A stretch of 64,000 bases of DNA from Diphasiastrum complanatum (GCA_029204225.1 CM055101.1:60023521-60087520), one strand, 5' to 3'; counted from the stretch's first letter, positions 51,370 through 63,380 are shown. The notes: a model not told the origin generated them from the letters alone. Numbers and translations: made by a program.

Positions 51370-52600
51370 CATGGGGTCACCATTTTTATGAATAGGTTGG
51401 AACCTGGATGATATTGGTACACCGGAGGATGGGAAGCTAGAGAGAATAGTACAATTGAGGTGGGTGGCCAAGATGGGAGAAAGTCAATCAGTAGCATGAA
51501 CTTAGATGGACGGGAGGAGATGGAGATGGTTGAGTCGGTAGTTACAATGTATAGCATGGTAGCATAGTCAGCCCAAATGTGAAGGTCATCCAAGAGGGGA
51601 GGTGGAGCACGAGGGATCAAGTCTCGTCAAAAGCACCTGATGAAGAGCTAAAAAAAGACATCTTGTCCATCATAGTCATCATAGGCATACTTTTTATGGC
51701 AAATCATATGATCGTAAGAACGGCGAGCCAAATGGAGGTGAGGGTTATGTATATGTGCATGAGTTATAAGATGGTGAAGTGAGCGATATTCTACATCATA
51801 CTAAGAAGGGTGTAGTGAATAAGATGGGAAATAATGAGTGGAGTCAGACTTAGAAGGAAAGACTAAAGAGGCGGTAGTGTGAAGAGATGTGATGAGGAAG
51901 GCGGCTTGTGACTCCAACAGCTAAAGTAAACAAGCAAGAGACTCCTGGTAGATCACCATATATAGATGGTCAAACTTGTGTGTAGGTGCCCAAGTAAATA
52001 TGGGTTGAGAGGACGGCTGGGATAATGCGAGAGTGCCAAGACTGAACGAGAGGAAAGAATGATCATAGAGAATAGTGGGGAGGATACAAAAATTAGAAAT
52101 GAGAGGGATGGAGGATGGTGACCCCATGAGGTAATCAACAACATTATGACCTCCACTATGAGGATGACAAGTACAACTATGAGAATTCGGCCAGCAAGCT
52201 AAGCCATTTTTAATGGCTAGCTAACTCATGTGCTTCACCCTACAATAGGTACTCATTGTAGGAGATAATAGGTCCCAAGTTGTCATCAAATATCTTAGTA
52301 ACTCCCAAATCATCACAATCAAGAGCCAACATGCAGCTGGTCGGTAACATCATGGATCCTATCATGAGGTTGTCCTGGCATTCGAGATCTCTAGTGAGAA
52401 AAACATGTCCTCGGTCTGCAAATCTGACAATACTCAAGGAGAGTTTTGTATAAGGTGAGCCAATACCCTCATCAAAAGAAGAGGACTCTAGGGGAAAGTA
52501 GCATGCAACAACAAAGAGGTCCTTGTCCAACAAACCAATGCCCTATACATCCATGTGGATCTAGATATAGCATGCATACTTTGTCATGCGTGATGATCAA
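51370..52600 (-). pseudogene. LINE endonuclease-domain remnant
   Basis: The minus strand near 52240-52533 reads DLFVVACYFPLESSSFDEGI, then SIVRFADRGHVFLTRDLECQ. This resembles the start of a non-LTR retrotransposon EEP endonuclease, where V-x-Y-x-P-P-x-x-S and G-D-F-N-A are expected; here the GDFN-type box is degraded (TRDLE). The terminal block near 51950-52110 reads GSPSSIPLISNFCI and YDHSFLSFSL, in place of the usual SDHxPL. A further ORF (51369-51620) may be the start of its reverse transcriptase. It sits in an intron of the host EEP gene but is not part of it: different motif details and no splice match. Confidence 0.55.
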
Positions 52601-52891
52601 ATGAAGACTCTTTGACCAATATGTGCATCAGTGTTCATTTCCGACACGCTCTATAATCCTAGACAATGAAAGATCATTTACTATAATAATACAAAAAGAG
52701 AATAGCTCATAATCATAAAATTTCATGCATTATCATAAGTCACATAGTCAAAACCATTATCTTTATCTTGTTGGTTAAGGTCTACACTCTAGTAGATGTT
52801 TAACTCTAATGAAACACTAGAAAATTCTAATGGGAAGCACGAACAATGTTAACTTTTAGAAAGTGGGTATGATTTAATAAGGAATACTAAC

Positions 52892-52959
52892 CATTCTGAG
52901 GTGATATAGGTGGTACCAAGTCGTTGTAGTCAATAATTTGCTTTTCCAAGATTTCAAAT
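52892..52959 (-). CDS. CCR4-like gene, exon c
   Basis: A 68-nt exon between acceptor TTGTAG (52960) and donor GTTAGT (52891). It contributes one base to an Arg codon, then 22 codons (FEILEKQIIDYNDLVPPISP..) and one base of an Asp codon. YNDLV is a conserved family word (yeast to plants: x-E-Y-N-D-L). I located it by searching for this motif and the required phase between exons b and d; both splice sites and phases fit. Confidence 0.9.
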
Positions 52960-53859
52960 CTACAAAAACAACATGTCAAAACTTAGTAGACATAATTGAA
53001 CTTCTTGTATCTCAAAAAGTGATCTCATTCATTTTTCTACCCAAGAAGATCTTACATACTATACTCACAAGAACCAAAGGCCCAACACTTGTCTGTTCAC
53101 ATAAGCTATTGTTGAAAGAACTTGCAATATAAGATTCACCAGTTCTATATAAGTAAAAGCCACCACTAGAAACAAATCACGGCTTTACAGAAAAGAAGAA
53201 AAAGATTAGATTAAATTTTAAATAATAGGATCATTAATACATGCATAAAAAATCTAGAAATGCAATCGTAATCACTTTACTCACAACGGATGTGATTATG
53301 AATACTATATATTCCCTTGAATTATCTCAAGTACATGAAGGAGCCAATTTTCCTCAAAATTCTTCCGAGGTGACATAGAGTTACTTTAAATAAACACTTA
53401 GTGGTTCAGATTGACCGATTTGTACATTTTGCAAGGGGAACAAATTGGCTGGCATGGTTTGAAAAGAACAAAACACATCAATGGTCACGACTCACAGCAT
53501 ACATGACATACATGGACTATAGAATCGGGTCCTATCTTCTGATGTTGAGTGCTTAGTGGCTTCAATGCTGTGCTATAAGTTATAGCGTTATGCCCAATCA
53601 ATGATGTCAAGTCACCTAGTATTTGAACCTTAGAATCAAATTAGTGGCTTATATGCTTAGATGTAAAACTTATACCTTACAAAGATTGAAGAGCTCTATG
53701 AATGGGTTTGGGATATCCACCAAGTAGTCAATAACAAGAAACGTCAACCGTTAAGTCAAGATTATATCCCGCACAAATCAAATTTTCAAAAAAAACAAAA
53801 AATTGGAAAAAAAATTTGCTCTAACTAGGAGTCTAGGAAAGCCATGTAGTAATAGGCAT
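52960..53859. other. Intron sequence
   Basis: Within the intron between exons c and b. No supported gene or repeat. Confidence 0.4.
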
Positions 53860-54984
53860 ATATGGATCTTGTGGTGTAGAGAGAGCTTGATGGTCTTCTG
53901 AAGTCTCTAGACTTCAACCCTACTCAACCAGACTATAATGTCTACATCAAAAGAGTAGGAAAGGATTTTGTGATACTGACCATTTTCCTGGATGATTCGC
54001 TGATGATAGGAAATTCCTTGATGCTGATCAAAGACACGAAGAGTCAGATTTCTGAAAGCTACGAAATCACAAATCTTGGAGAAGCAACAAAATGCCTAGG
54101 GCTGGAGATCAGAAGAGAACGAACAAATGGCAAAATGCACTTGAGTCAGTCAAAATACGCCAGAAAAGTGCTGAAGTAGTACCACATGATGGACTGCAAA
54201 GAGAAAGCCACACCAATGATAGCTGGAGCCAAGCTCACGAGACAGGATTGCCCAAAAACAGAAGAGGAAGAACAGAAGATGGCAGGTATACCCTACCAGA
54301 ACTTAATCGGGAGTCTGATGTACTTGACAATTTGTACCAGACTGGATCTGGCCTTCTCTGTTTACGCATTGAGCCAATTATGTTCCAATCCTGGTCTAGC
54401 ACATTGGCAAATGGCCAAACGAATCCTACAGTATCTGAAGGGTACCCAAAATATTGGATTCACGTACAGAGCTAGAAATGAAGAGAAAGGATTCGAGCTG
54501 CATCACTACAGTGATGCGAGTTGGGCGAGCTGCAAGGATGACAGCAAGTCCATTACTGGAGGATGTACAATAGCGTGCGGAGCTGCAATCTGCTGGATAT
54601 GCAAAAAGCAAACCCTGGTAGCTCAATCCTCTTGCGAAGCTGAGTATGTCGCAACCTCAAAAGTGGCGAATGAGGTAGTGTGGCTGCGGATGATATTGGA
54701 GGCAATCGGGATACCACAAGAGGGGCCAAGCACGATGATGATGAACTCCCAGAGTGCCATCTATCTGTCCCAGGATCCTGTCTTCCATTCAAAGACGAAG
54801 CACATTCCTCTGAAGTACCATCACATTCGAGATTTGATCTCGAAAGGAGAGCTCCAGGTCTAGTTCATAAAATCAGAAAGTATGATTGCAGATCTCCTCA
54901 CGAAACCGCTCGACAAGCCACTCTTTACCAAGCAAAGAGAGGCAATTGGATTGAACGAACAAAGCTGCAAGGTTCAAGAGGGAG
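53860..54984 (+). pseudogene. Copia element F: RT end and RNase H
   Basis: Opposite strand to the host gene. Begins near the end of the RT palm (LDFNPTQPDYNVYIKRVGKDF, LTIFLDDSLMIGNS near 53985). Continues with ITNLGEATKCLGLEI and, after a frameshift near 54180, KATPMIAGAKL and IPYQNLIGSLMYL. RNase H follows with YSDASWASCKDDSKSITGG, QSSCEAEYVATSKVANEVVW, QSAIYLSQDPVFHSKTKHI and a C-terminus at LLTKPLDKPLFTKQREAIGL. The catalytic YVDD reads FLDD. One stop lies at about 54861. It is better preserved than the other copies but truncated at the 5' end. Confidence 0.9.
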
Positions 54985-55765
54985 TGTCAGAAATGGTGAA
55001 CTCCTGCAACTTTGTCGCAGCACAAACAAGACACGAAGGTCGAACGAGAACAATTCGCGACAGTCAACGTGTCTTTGACTCGAAGCACGAACGATTCACG
55101 AATCGTAAACACTCCTCCAGGACTGCGAAGCGCAAAATGGACACAAAACGAAAACTACGAAAAGAACGAAAACACACGAAGAGAAATCTTTCGCGCTGCC
55201 AGCTGGCAGCTCAACGGGCTTCATGCCTAGCTGAAACGAATAGCAACGACGGAGACTAACTAACCAGTTGATTAGCGTTAACTAGTCTTGTGATTCTACG
55301 TTTAGCTATCTTGTAAACTCCACACAGTGGAGGTATAAACGATCCTCTTTGGATCATAACCAAAAAGAGAGAGAAAAAAAGTGAAGAGAATTTTACAGAG
55401 ATCTGTAAGAAACAGAGAGAGACGTAGCAAATAGAGTAAGAAAGCAAAAATACCATAGCTGTGCATGAAAGTCTGCCAACGAGCAGAACACAGCGAAAGA
55501 GCAAAGAGTCAATCCGCCAACGAGCTAGACACTGACGATCTTGCTCTAAAACCAAACTGACAATATAGTCGCTCCATTTCGTTTATCTCTTTGTGTTGTG
55601 TCTCTTGATTGCTAGAATAAAATATATTCTATGATGCGTAGTCGAGTGTCTAGGATCCCGTAAGAGCTTCCGCACGAAAAGAAAATTCAAAGACAAAAAA
55701 TTGTTCGCGAATCAGAAGACAGAGGACAAACATGAAACGAAAAAGCTTCCGCGACACTTCTGAGT
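54985..55765 (+). mobile_element. LTR F (3' LTR)
   Basis: Starts at TGTCAGAAATGG immediately after purine tract AAGAGGGAG. Carries words of the CGCGAA type (AATTCGCGACAG near 55049; TGTTCGCGAATC near 55701), linking it to LTR B. An AATAAAATATATTC stretch near 55615 suggests a polyadenylation region. The right edge is not sharp; CTGACA at 55556 is an alternative end. Confidence 0.55.
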
Positions 55766-55929
55766 AGGCATCGGGGGTTGTGGGGGGTTGATCCATTGTT
55801 GCTTTATTGACTTTAAGCCTTCGACTTAATGTTACATCACATGCTTATCTAGAGATCGACAGATCTTGGTTTTTCTGCAAACACTATATTAGCAATCATG
55901 GATTGATATGGGAGAGCTATGGGTTGCAC

Positions 55930-56140
55930 ATGAGGGGATATCAACAGGTGGTAGCACTATTGGAGTGAATTAGGATTGTTCTCTTTCATCAACACTATTT
56001 GGACTGTACAATGATGAGTTGGAGATTGCCATCAACCAAAATTTTGGATAGGTTATGTGACATATTGATATCTATCCTACTTTATGTGGATGATGTAGTT
56101 TTTGTCTCCCCACTCATTTGCAATCTATAGAGATTGGACA
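55930..56140 (+). pseudogene. LINE reverse transcriptase fragment
   Basis: Plus-strand frame CSLSSTLFGLYNDELEIAI corresponds to the conserved QGCPLSPxLFxLYIDEL region, followed by ILLYVDDVVFV (about 56084-56110), the catalytic box with YVDD in place of YADD. The frame shifts between the two. Only this short core is preserved. It lies on the opposite strand to the LINE remnant at 51370-52600, so they are separate insertions. Confidence 0.7.
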
Positions 56141-57845
56141 CTTTCCAGACGTCCATTGAAGGATAGGTGTAGTGGAAACAGAGGAGCACTTCATTTTTTG
56201 ACGCCCTATATCATACGAGATCAAAGGGAGATACCAATGTCTCTTACACCCAGTTACACTACATACCTTGATCTAATATGAAGATCTAAGTTGTGTTGCT
56301 TCGATGATAGGAGAGATGCTCTAGCTTCAAACAAACTAATGTCAAGAGGATCGGCACAGGAGGGATACTTAGCTTCACATCACCCTGTTCACAATGAGCT
56401 AGGACATCCCACAGAGTTAGAGACAATGTCAGAAGATGACACTAACATCGCAATCTGACATCAACACCATGATCAAAGACACCAAAGTGTAGCAACCTAT
56501 AGCCACCAAAGTGTCACACAATCTTACATGCATTATCTTCATCCACAATGATGTTATGGCACCTCAGCTGTAGCCTCCTCGCCATCAACACCAAGAGCAT
56601 CCTCAACTTCTTTCTTTAGCTACATGCCATAATAGTAGTGGGTCTCTACATATCTATTACAGCATTCTATTTTCATGTTTCTCTCACTTAAGCTTACGTA
56701 GCTTATGCAGTTTATGTACTTTCTTTTCATACAGTTCTACTAAGAACGTATTTACGCTCCCTAGCAATTAACACACACTTGAGATGTACGGTTAGTCTTA
56801 TGTACCTTTTGGTATTTCAAAGACATTGATAAAGCTTTCATTCTTTCTTTCTTTCTCTCCCCTGACATTCATGGCATAGAAAAAGTCTATCATGAACTCA
56901 TGGTTTGACTGTCATAGTCAAAATTTGCTATTGTCTTCCAATGGGGGAAGATACAACAATGATTCTAGTCAAAACAGCCGCCTCCCATTGAAAGAACTTG
57001 TGCCACCATTATCTTCTACTTTTGCACGTAATGGGCTAGTGCTCCATTGCTATAAGCGCATCGACTCTAGTACCATATCAAGAAAACTAGCCACATGCAC
57101 ACACATGACAAGGGTACGCCACATACTGGGAACCCATCCCGAGTCACCTAGCCACCTGCCATCCCTCGACCCCCAAAGGTGCCATTACAAAAGGACAAGG
57201 GATGTTGAGAAGCTCCAACTCATATATGGTCATGAGGCAATCTCCATGGGCAAACCATGTCATCTCACACACCATCTTTTGGTGCTAAACTACACCTCCA
57301 GCACATCAGAAATGAAATATCTCTCGTGTAGGCAAATTGCTAAAGAAAATGCTCTTTAAAAGGTGGATCATTGATGGTTCTCAAGCATCCTGCCTACAAG
57401 TAGATCACTAATCACGAGTATTGGGATTTAATCACTAGGCAAAGGGTCGTCTAGAAGTATAATTAAGGAATCAAACTTCAAATAGACTAAATGTTGGCAA
57501 TAGGAGATGAAGATAGATCGTTGCCATTAAAGTTGGAAGGAGAAGAAGATAATGGAGCAAACTTACTCAAGCACTACTAGAGACACTTTATTTGTGCACA
57601 ACTACTCTTAAGTAAAAAAAGTTTAAGCACTTCAACCTTAACTACAATTGCAACACATAGTGCTTCAAACTATGAACATTCATGAATCAACATGATACAT
57701 TGTGCAATGACATTTTATTAAGCAAACCTTCTAGTAGAGAGCTATGCACATTCATAGGTATATTGTTCCATGAAGTTGTTTGATATAAGTTCCCTTTTGT
57801 CAAAAAACCTATGTGACCTTGAACAATCAAAGCTCATGCAATCAC
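56141..57845. other. Intron sequence, no supported gene
   Basis: A 155-codon plus-strand ORF (56892-57359) has no recognisable domain. A degenerate Copia primer-binding-site-like word lies near 57070. Nothing else is supported. Confidence 0.4.
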
Positions 57846-57964
57846 CTTTCAGACTTAAAGAATATGCCACATCCATCACGCTTTTTGCCAGAACGCTTGA
57901 CGTAAGTGCTTTGATATCCTTGTTTTTCCATACGTTGCTTATAATACTCATATTCATCCAACTC
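57846..57964 (-). CDS. CCR4-like gene, exon b
   Basis: Acceptor TTGTAG at 57965, donor GTGATT at 57845. The 119 nt start with a Glu codon, the metal-binding Glu of the EEP fold (CLQ in the preceding exon, then E). It reads ELDEYEYYKQRMEKQGY, then KRSGKKRDGCGIFFK, the classic family block (E-V-D-x-Y-x-x-F-Y...R-D-G-C). The exon ends after two bases of an Arg codon completed by exon c. One residue seems missing between EYE and YYK compared with most family members, with the frame preserved. Confidence 0.95.
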
Positions 57965-58470
57965 CTACAAACAAAAAATCCAATAACGTTTGTCACATTT
58001 CCTATCAATTTACTTGAAAGGAAATAAAAAGAACTGCTCTTTATCGTCAAAATGACAGTGAATCGTCAATCGTAAGCGTATAAATTTTCCATCTCAAGTT
58101 TTAAAGATCTTAGCATACACACTATTGTTTCCAAACCATTATTTTGAAGCCATGACCACTAAGCAAGCAAACAAACCGGCTAAGTTTCGAGATAATCCTA
58201 TAGGAAATTGTGCAATTTGCATGTCTCAAGACAATGATAATGAGAAATAGGCAAAATTGCAAGCAACATAATGTCGTCGATGAAAAGGCCAAATACAATG
58301 AAAAAGTTTCACTTGCGCTTGTAAGATAGTTTAGTCAAATAGTTATACCATGAGATTGAGATGAACTAAAAGCATCATATAGTGCATGCATCTCTTGAGC
58401 TGACTCATTTACATGAAATCTTTTCAAAAATGCTTCAAAAAAGAACCAAAACGTTACTGTAGGCATTTAC

Positions 58471-58540
58471 CTGAAGACAAAGAATATCAGCATTAAAGCT
58501 TAACAATCGTGTTAAAAGAGCTTGTGAACGAGCCTTCCAT
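58471..58540 (-). CDS. CCR4-like gene, exon a (first exon found)
   Basis: Acceptor ATGCAG at 58541, donor GTAAAT at 58470. The 70 nt comprise one base finishing an unseen codon, then 23 codons reading WKARSQALLTRLLSFNADIL and CLQ. Plant CCR4-like proteins have WKARS...L...ADFFCLQ here. The first ~60-100 residues, including the Asn-containing SYNILA region and any transit peptide, must be encoded further right; I did not find them. Confidence 0.93.
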
Positions 58541-59158
58541 CTGCATGGCATTCAAAAAGCTATATGTCAAAGAGCCAAATGTGCCTTGTGCAAGAACAAT
58601 GAAGAAAAAAATGGGAAGGTATGCAAGGACATACTTTTCTCATTTGAATATTAGAGCAATTTGATCTTCTAAAATATTTGATTCCAAATTTTGAGTTACA
58701 AGGAGGAAATCATAACGATGATGTCCATCAAAACAAATGCCAAAAAAACAATAGTTAAAATTGTCAATTCAACTAATTCCATATTATTCAAGTAGATCTA
58801 TTCAACTCAAAACACAAAATAGGACAAAGACATATGACACTAGAAAATTATATAATGGGAATGAACAACAGTTGATAGTCACCAACTTAGAATGTGAAAG
58901 AGCTTACTACACATCATCTACCTAACTTCCACATACACTAACAAAATAGGACAAAGACATGATTGGAATCATATGATACTAGATATTATATAATGGAAAT
59001 GAACAATAGTTGATATTCACCAACTTAGAATGTGACTATAGAACATAGTCACATCATCTACCTAACTTCCACATACTAGTAGAAGACTTACATTGGAGAA
59101 ACTTCTCATTCCCTTATGTCATTGCCAAAAAGACTCAAGAACAATGAGCAAGCTATTA
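58541..59158. other. Intron or upstream sequence with local duplication
   Basis: AT-rich. Contains a tandem duplication at 58815-59083 and no gene. Confidence 0.4.
58815..59083 (+). repeat. ~130-bp tandem duplication
   Basis: AAAATAGGACAAAGACAT... through ATCATCTACCTAACTTCCACATAC occurs twice (from about 58817 and from about 58944), with small indels. Confidence 0.85.
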
Positions 59159-59652
59159 TGTCATACTATGGTTTGTGTGGCCTCATGAATTACATCTAGT
59201 CCCCACATTTGGGTCCAACTTGACCATTTGGTCATTAGATTAACAAACCTACCAACTTCCCACTGTCCAGGAGATATAGTAATGAGTCGGCCAACCTTAA
59301 TTGGAGCCTATAAATCCTTGAATGGGTTCTCACTTGGCACCTGTTATGGACCTCATCCTCCCCTAACCTTAATTACTACTTGCCCTTATTAGCATGCCTA
59401 CCATCAAGGACATGTCCTTATGGGAACCAAGTACCCTAATTTTCCCAAATGTCTTGAACATTCCCCTAAGGGCCTCCAAATAGTATATATAGGGCTATCA
59501 TTTAGTCATTAGTTAGATTATTATATGCTTTCTCTTCTAATAGGTATCGCTTGGGTTCTTTGTGGGAGATCTCTTCTCAATGCTTTGCTATTGCTTGTAA
59601 GGCTTTTGCCATTGTTCTTCATTGATATCAATTAATGTGATTGAATTTTACA
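59159..59652 (+). mobile_element. LTR (Copia-like, plus)
   Basis: Begins TGTCATACTATGG and ends TTTTACA, followed at 59653 by TGGTATGAAGCA, a degenerate primer-binding site. A TATATATAGGG TATA-like box lies near 59490. No coding region follows in this orientation, so it is a solo or truncated LTR. Confidence 0.45.
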
Positions 59653-60349
59653 TGGTATGAAGCACTTTTCTGAGCAATTGGGTAGGTGCTAATTTTTTTC
59701 TCGCTCTAGCTATTTTCTCTCTCTAGACACTTTTCTCTTTGGCCATTAGTCGTCTTCTCAATAAACATTTTTTACATTTTCTCATAGCTTTTTTGTTTCT
59801 GACTGGCATTGAGTTCTACTCCTTGCATAGGTGTTGTAGCAAGTCAAGGCCCATGATCATGTGATTTTCTTTGCCGGTCGTTCTCTAGAAAGACTAATTA
59901 ATTTTTGGAAGAGCTCATCTTTTTTCATGACAACATTAAAAAATAATCATATGGATGAGGGCACTAGGCTGAGGCAAGATTATTGATCCAAGTTTCATGT
60001 CAAACAAAGCTCTACATCAATAGATCTTGCAATTTCAAAGGGAGTTTCTTTTTCACTTTTCATTCTCTAGCTTTTTTTTTGCATGTGATTGGATCTTGTT
60101 ATTTCAATAGTAAAACATTCTACTTTTTATTCTACAAGATTTTGTTTTGAGTTCTATTTTCAAATCTTTACATTCTTTGTTTCTCAAGAAGTTCATTGCA
60201 CTTTACATTTGGCCAATCGAACATCTCTTTCTCAATATATTACACTTTGAAGTAACACCCTACTTCACTCACTTTTTGGCAACTTCTTCACCACCTATCT
60301 CTTGTTGGATTTTTTGTTTCACTCTTGGGCAACCCTTTCGGTTCTGTCC
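59653..60349. other. No supported gene
   Basis: T-rich. May be the 5' leader of the LTR element on its left and the 3' end of the Gypsy element on its right. Plus ORF 60147-60563 is the shadow of the minus chromodomain. Confidence 0.4.
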
Positions 60350-61030
60350 TCAGAACTTAAAGTCAAGCAAACTCCTCTTTAGATTACCTTCTAGTGCCCA
60401 TGAATCCTCATCATCAGAATGTCCATTCCACCGAACCAAATGCTCAATAATCTCCCAATTACGTAATCGTTTGGTTCTCGTATCAGGAATCTTCTCAGGT
60501 TCCAAAGGAATCCTTTCAGACAAGTCTTCAAATGAATCTAGATTTTTACTAGAACCTAGGTGATCCCCCTCATGTAAACTCATCTTCAGACGACTTACAT
60601 GGAACACAGGATGAGCCTTGATTCCCTTTGGTAACTCTAATTGGTAAGCTAAAGATCCAATTTTCAAGATTTTATGTGGTCCACTGTAACGAGCAAACAA
60701 TTTGTAACGCTTCCCAGCACCTTCGGAATTCTAAGATAAATCCAATCTCCAACTTGAAACTCCCAAGGCGATCATTTCAAAATAGCAAAATGTTTCACCT
60801 AATCCTGAGCACTCAAAACATTTCCACTTGCTAACTGTAACATTTCTTGCATTTCCCACAAAAAATCTGCTACCTTTTGAACTTTAATCATCTCAGTTTC
60901 AACCGTTATTAGAAATCTAGGTTGAAAACCATAGACAAGCATAAACGGACTATATCCAGTAGCCAGATGGTTACTACTATTATAAGCAAACTCAATTAAT
61001 GGAAGATACCTCATCCAATGAGATTTCCAT
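60350..61030 (-). pseudogene. Gypsy integrase end with chromodomain (chromovirus)
   Basis: The minus strand from about 61020 reads MRYLPLIEFAYNSSNHLATG and SPFMLVYGFQPR, the end of the integrase core. A frameshifted piece with GDWIYLRIPK and then ARYSGPHKILKIGSLAYQLE, KAHPVFHVSRLK follow. The C-terminus LEPEKIPDTRTKRLRN..EHLVRWNGHSDDEDSWALEGNLK is a chromodomain. Chromodomains steer chromovirus integration into methylated chromatin. Aromatic cage residues are partly changed. Two stops or frameshifts lie near 60700-60790. Polymerase and LTRs are absent. Confidence 0.9.
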
Positions 61031-62099
61031 CAGGGGACCTATGCACTAAGCATCTAATCTTTTCACCACTCACGTTACCCTCTCTTGGAAATCAAATATA
61101 AACTGGAACCTGAACTATGATTTGTCAATCACAATTCACTAGATTCTTATTCTATATTTGAAAATAAGAGAACGTGAATGCTACTATTCTTAAAAGACAT
61201 ATAAGTTGCTCCACAAAAATCCTTTCCACTAGGAAAGTTCCGGATTTATGTGAATCTACTCTCCTTATGATGCCTATAAAGAACTGTAGTCTCCAAATTC
61301 TTCACTCTAGACATGGCACAATGCTTCATTCCAAAGTCAAGGTTCCATCTACCCCAATACACTTAAGTTCTAATCTAGAATAACTTAAGATTTGTAGAAC
61401 TTCATTACGTGAAGCCCTGACTTTTGGTGACTCCAATTATCCAACTCCAATTGAGTTTACGGAATAATTTTATTTTCAAACAAAAAATAATCAGAACCAA
61501 AAGTTCCTATATATCCTATGCAAATCACCCACTAACCGAATCACAAAATAACTCAGTGGTTGTGACTTACAATCAATACAAATACGCTACAATATCAATG
61601 ATGATACCTTGTAGACTCATCCAACTAACTTAGAAGTAACGCTCCTGATTCGGTTAATTGCACCAGATTTAGAAATATTTGAATGTTCGGGTGTAGGCTT
61701 TTACACATGTAACACCACATTCAATCAGATTCTAAATCCTTCCTAAGTTAATAAGTAATTCAAATCCATACACCTTGTTAACTTATGAGTGATTGTCATG
61801 AGACAATTCTCAACAATATGCCTATGTCTCCTGACTAGTTTATGCATGCCAATAAACTCAATCCAATGAACACATAGTGGATCCACAAGATTAAGAACTT
61901 GCGCAAAGGAAAAATGATAACACCATGATTCACTAGCATATCTCCACAGATCTACCCAATCTGTATATATTATATGCCTAACTGAGAATCCTGTAACCCA
62001 ATTAACCTAAGAGATAATATCTCTCAAAGAGTGCTATTTCATAGAATATGAAACCAAAATCTCAATCAAAGATTTTTTCAAAAAGAATATAGTGTTTTA
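61031..62099. other. No supported gene
   Basis: ORFs 61174-61383 and 61424-61633 (plus) show no family resemblance. Possibly LTR or untranslated sequence of neighbouring elements. Confidence 0.4.
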
Positions 62100-63075
62100 C
62101 TTCCTTGAAGATATCGAAGGATCCTCTTCAATGCTTTCCAATGTCATGTCAACGGAGCACGCATGAATTGACTCATGAGGGAAACACTATAAGATATGTC
62201 CGGTCTTGAGTTGCATAAGTAAATGAGACTTCCAACCGCTTGACAATATAGTGTAGTATCAAATGGTTCACCACCACTTTGATTACTCAACTTCAGGCCC
62301 GTCTCAATTGGTGTAGCAACCGGCTTGCAATCTTCCATTTTGAAACGCTTCAAAATCTGCTTAATGTACCGTTGTTGGGTAATGAAGATTCCAGCCTTTC
62401 CTTGCAAAAACTCAAGACCAAGGTAGAAATGCAATTGGCCTAAATCTGATGTATCATAAACTGAAGCAAGATCAGATTTTAAGGCTGCAATATATTGTTC
62501 ATTACTACCCGTAATGATAATATCATCAACATATAGCAAAATGATGATGATAAACTCAGATGTATGCATGACATAAAGCGTAGATTCACTAGGATTGTTA
62601 GAAACCCCACGATCACAAAAGTATGTGTGTATCTTTGATACCACATCCTTGGGGCTTGTTTTAGTCCATAGAGAGCCTTCTTGAAAAGACACTTTGTCTT
62701 CTTGACCTGCAACCAAAAAACCAGTAGGTTGCTGAAGGTAAACTTCCTCATTAAGATCACCATTGAGGAAGGCTGTCTTTATGTCAAGTTGGTGCATACG
62801 CCAACCATGATGGGCAGCCAAAGCAGTGACTATCCTTACGGTAGTTATTCGTGCGGTAGGTGCAAAAGTTTCTTCATAATCAATGCCCTCCTTTTGCGCA
62901 TAACCTTTGGCAACAAGTCTTGCCTTGTACCTTTCAACAGTACCATCGGACTTGTACTTGATCTTATAAACCCATTTACAGTCAATTGCTTTCTTTCTAT
63001 GTGGAAGATCAACAAGAACACATGTTTGGTTCTTTATGAGTGAGTCATACTCCTCTTTCATCGCGTCTGTCATGC
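62100..63075 (-). pseudogene. Copia reverse transcriptase, near-intact RT
   Basis: A long minus-strand frame, 62144-63127, carries MKEEYDSLIKNQT, CKWVYKIKYKSDGTVERYKA, LVAKGYAQKEGIDYEETFAP and HQLDIKTAFLNGDLNEEVYL. The catalytic box LLYVDDIIITGSNEQ (about 62520), LGQLHFYLGLEF and RPDISYSVSLMSQFM follow. One short stretch, which should read KCLFKKALYGLKQAPRMWYQ, lies in another frame (62640-62700), so two compensating frameshifts flank it. The element is cut off at the RNase H start (about 62100) and at its left side near 63075. Confidence 0.93.
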
Positions 63076-63380
63076 CCATGACTGGTCTCGGGTAGCGTGT
63101 CCACGCTAGGGACCGGTAGACCAACAACCCGTAAGTTAATTGTGACTATAAGAGAATTGGGGCCCTTATGTGTACATGGTCATATTAATGGTTGTAGGCC
63201 TAAACACATGGTGGTGGAGTTGGTATGGGTCTATCAGTGAGTCATTAGGGAACTGGATGACGTGGCCCCGATAGGCTGCAGAGGTGTCCAGTGAGGTGTC
63301 ACAGTGCACTACTAGTGGTGCATGGGCCTTGGAGGGTATAAGTATACCTGTTGGGCTCTCACTAGTGTATGCTTGATTTG
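63076..63380. other. Unassigned junction sequence with TATA-like box
   Basis: Less AT-rich spacer between two retrotransposon fragments. GGTATAAGTATACC near 63337 looks like a TATA region, and the stretch could be an LTR piece, but no partner is visible. It ends at the start of the Gypsy RT. Confidence 0.35.

Noticed and set aside
57065-57085. CTCTAGTACCATATCAAGAA as a Copia primer-binding site (minus)
   Set aside because: Three or more changes from TGGTATCAGAGC and no LTR or gag beside it; too weak to list as a feature.
56892-57359. 155-codon plus-strand ORF
   Set aside because: No recognisable domain, no homology known to me, inside an intron on the opposite strand. A degenerate PBS-like word inside it suggests LTR sequence instead.
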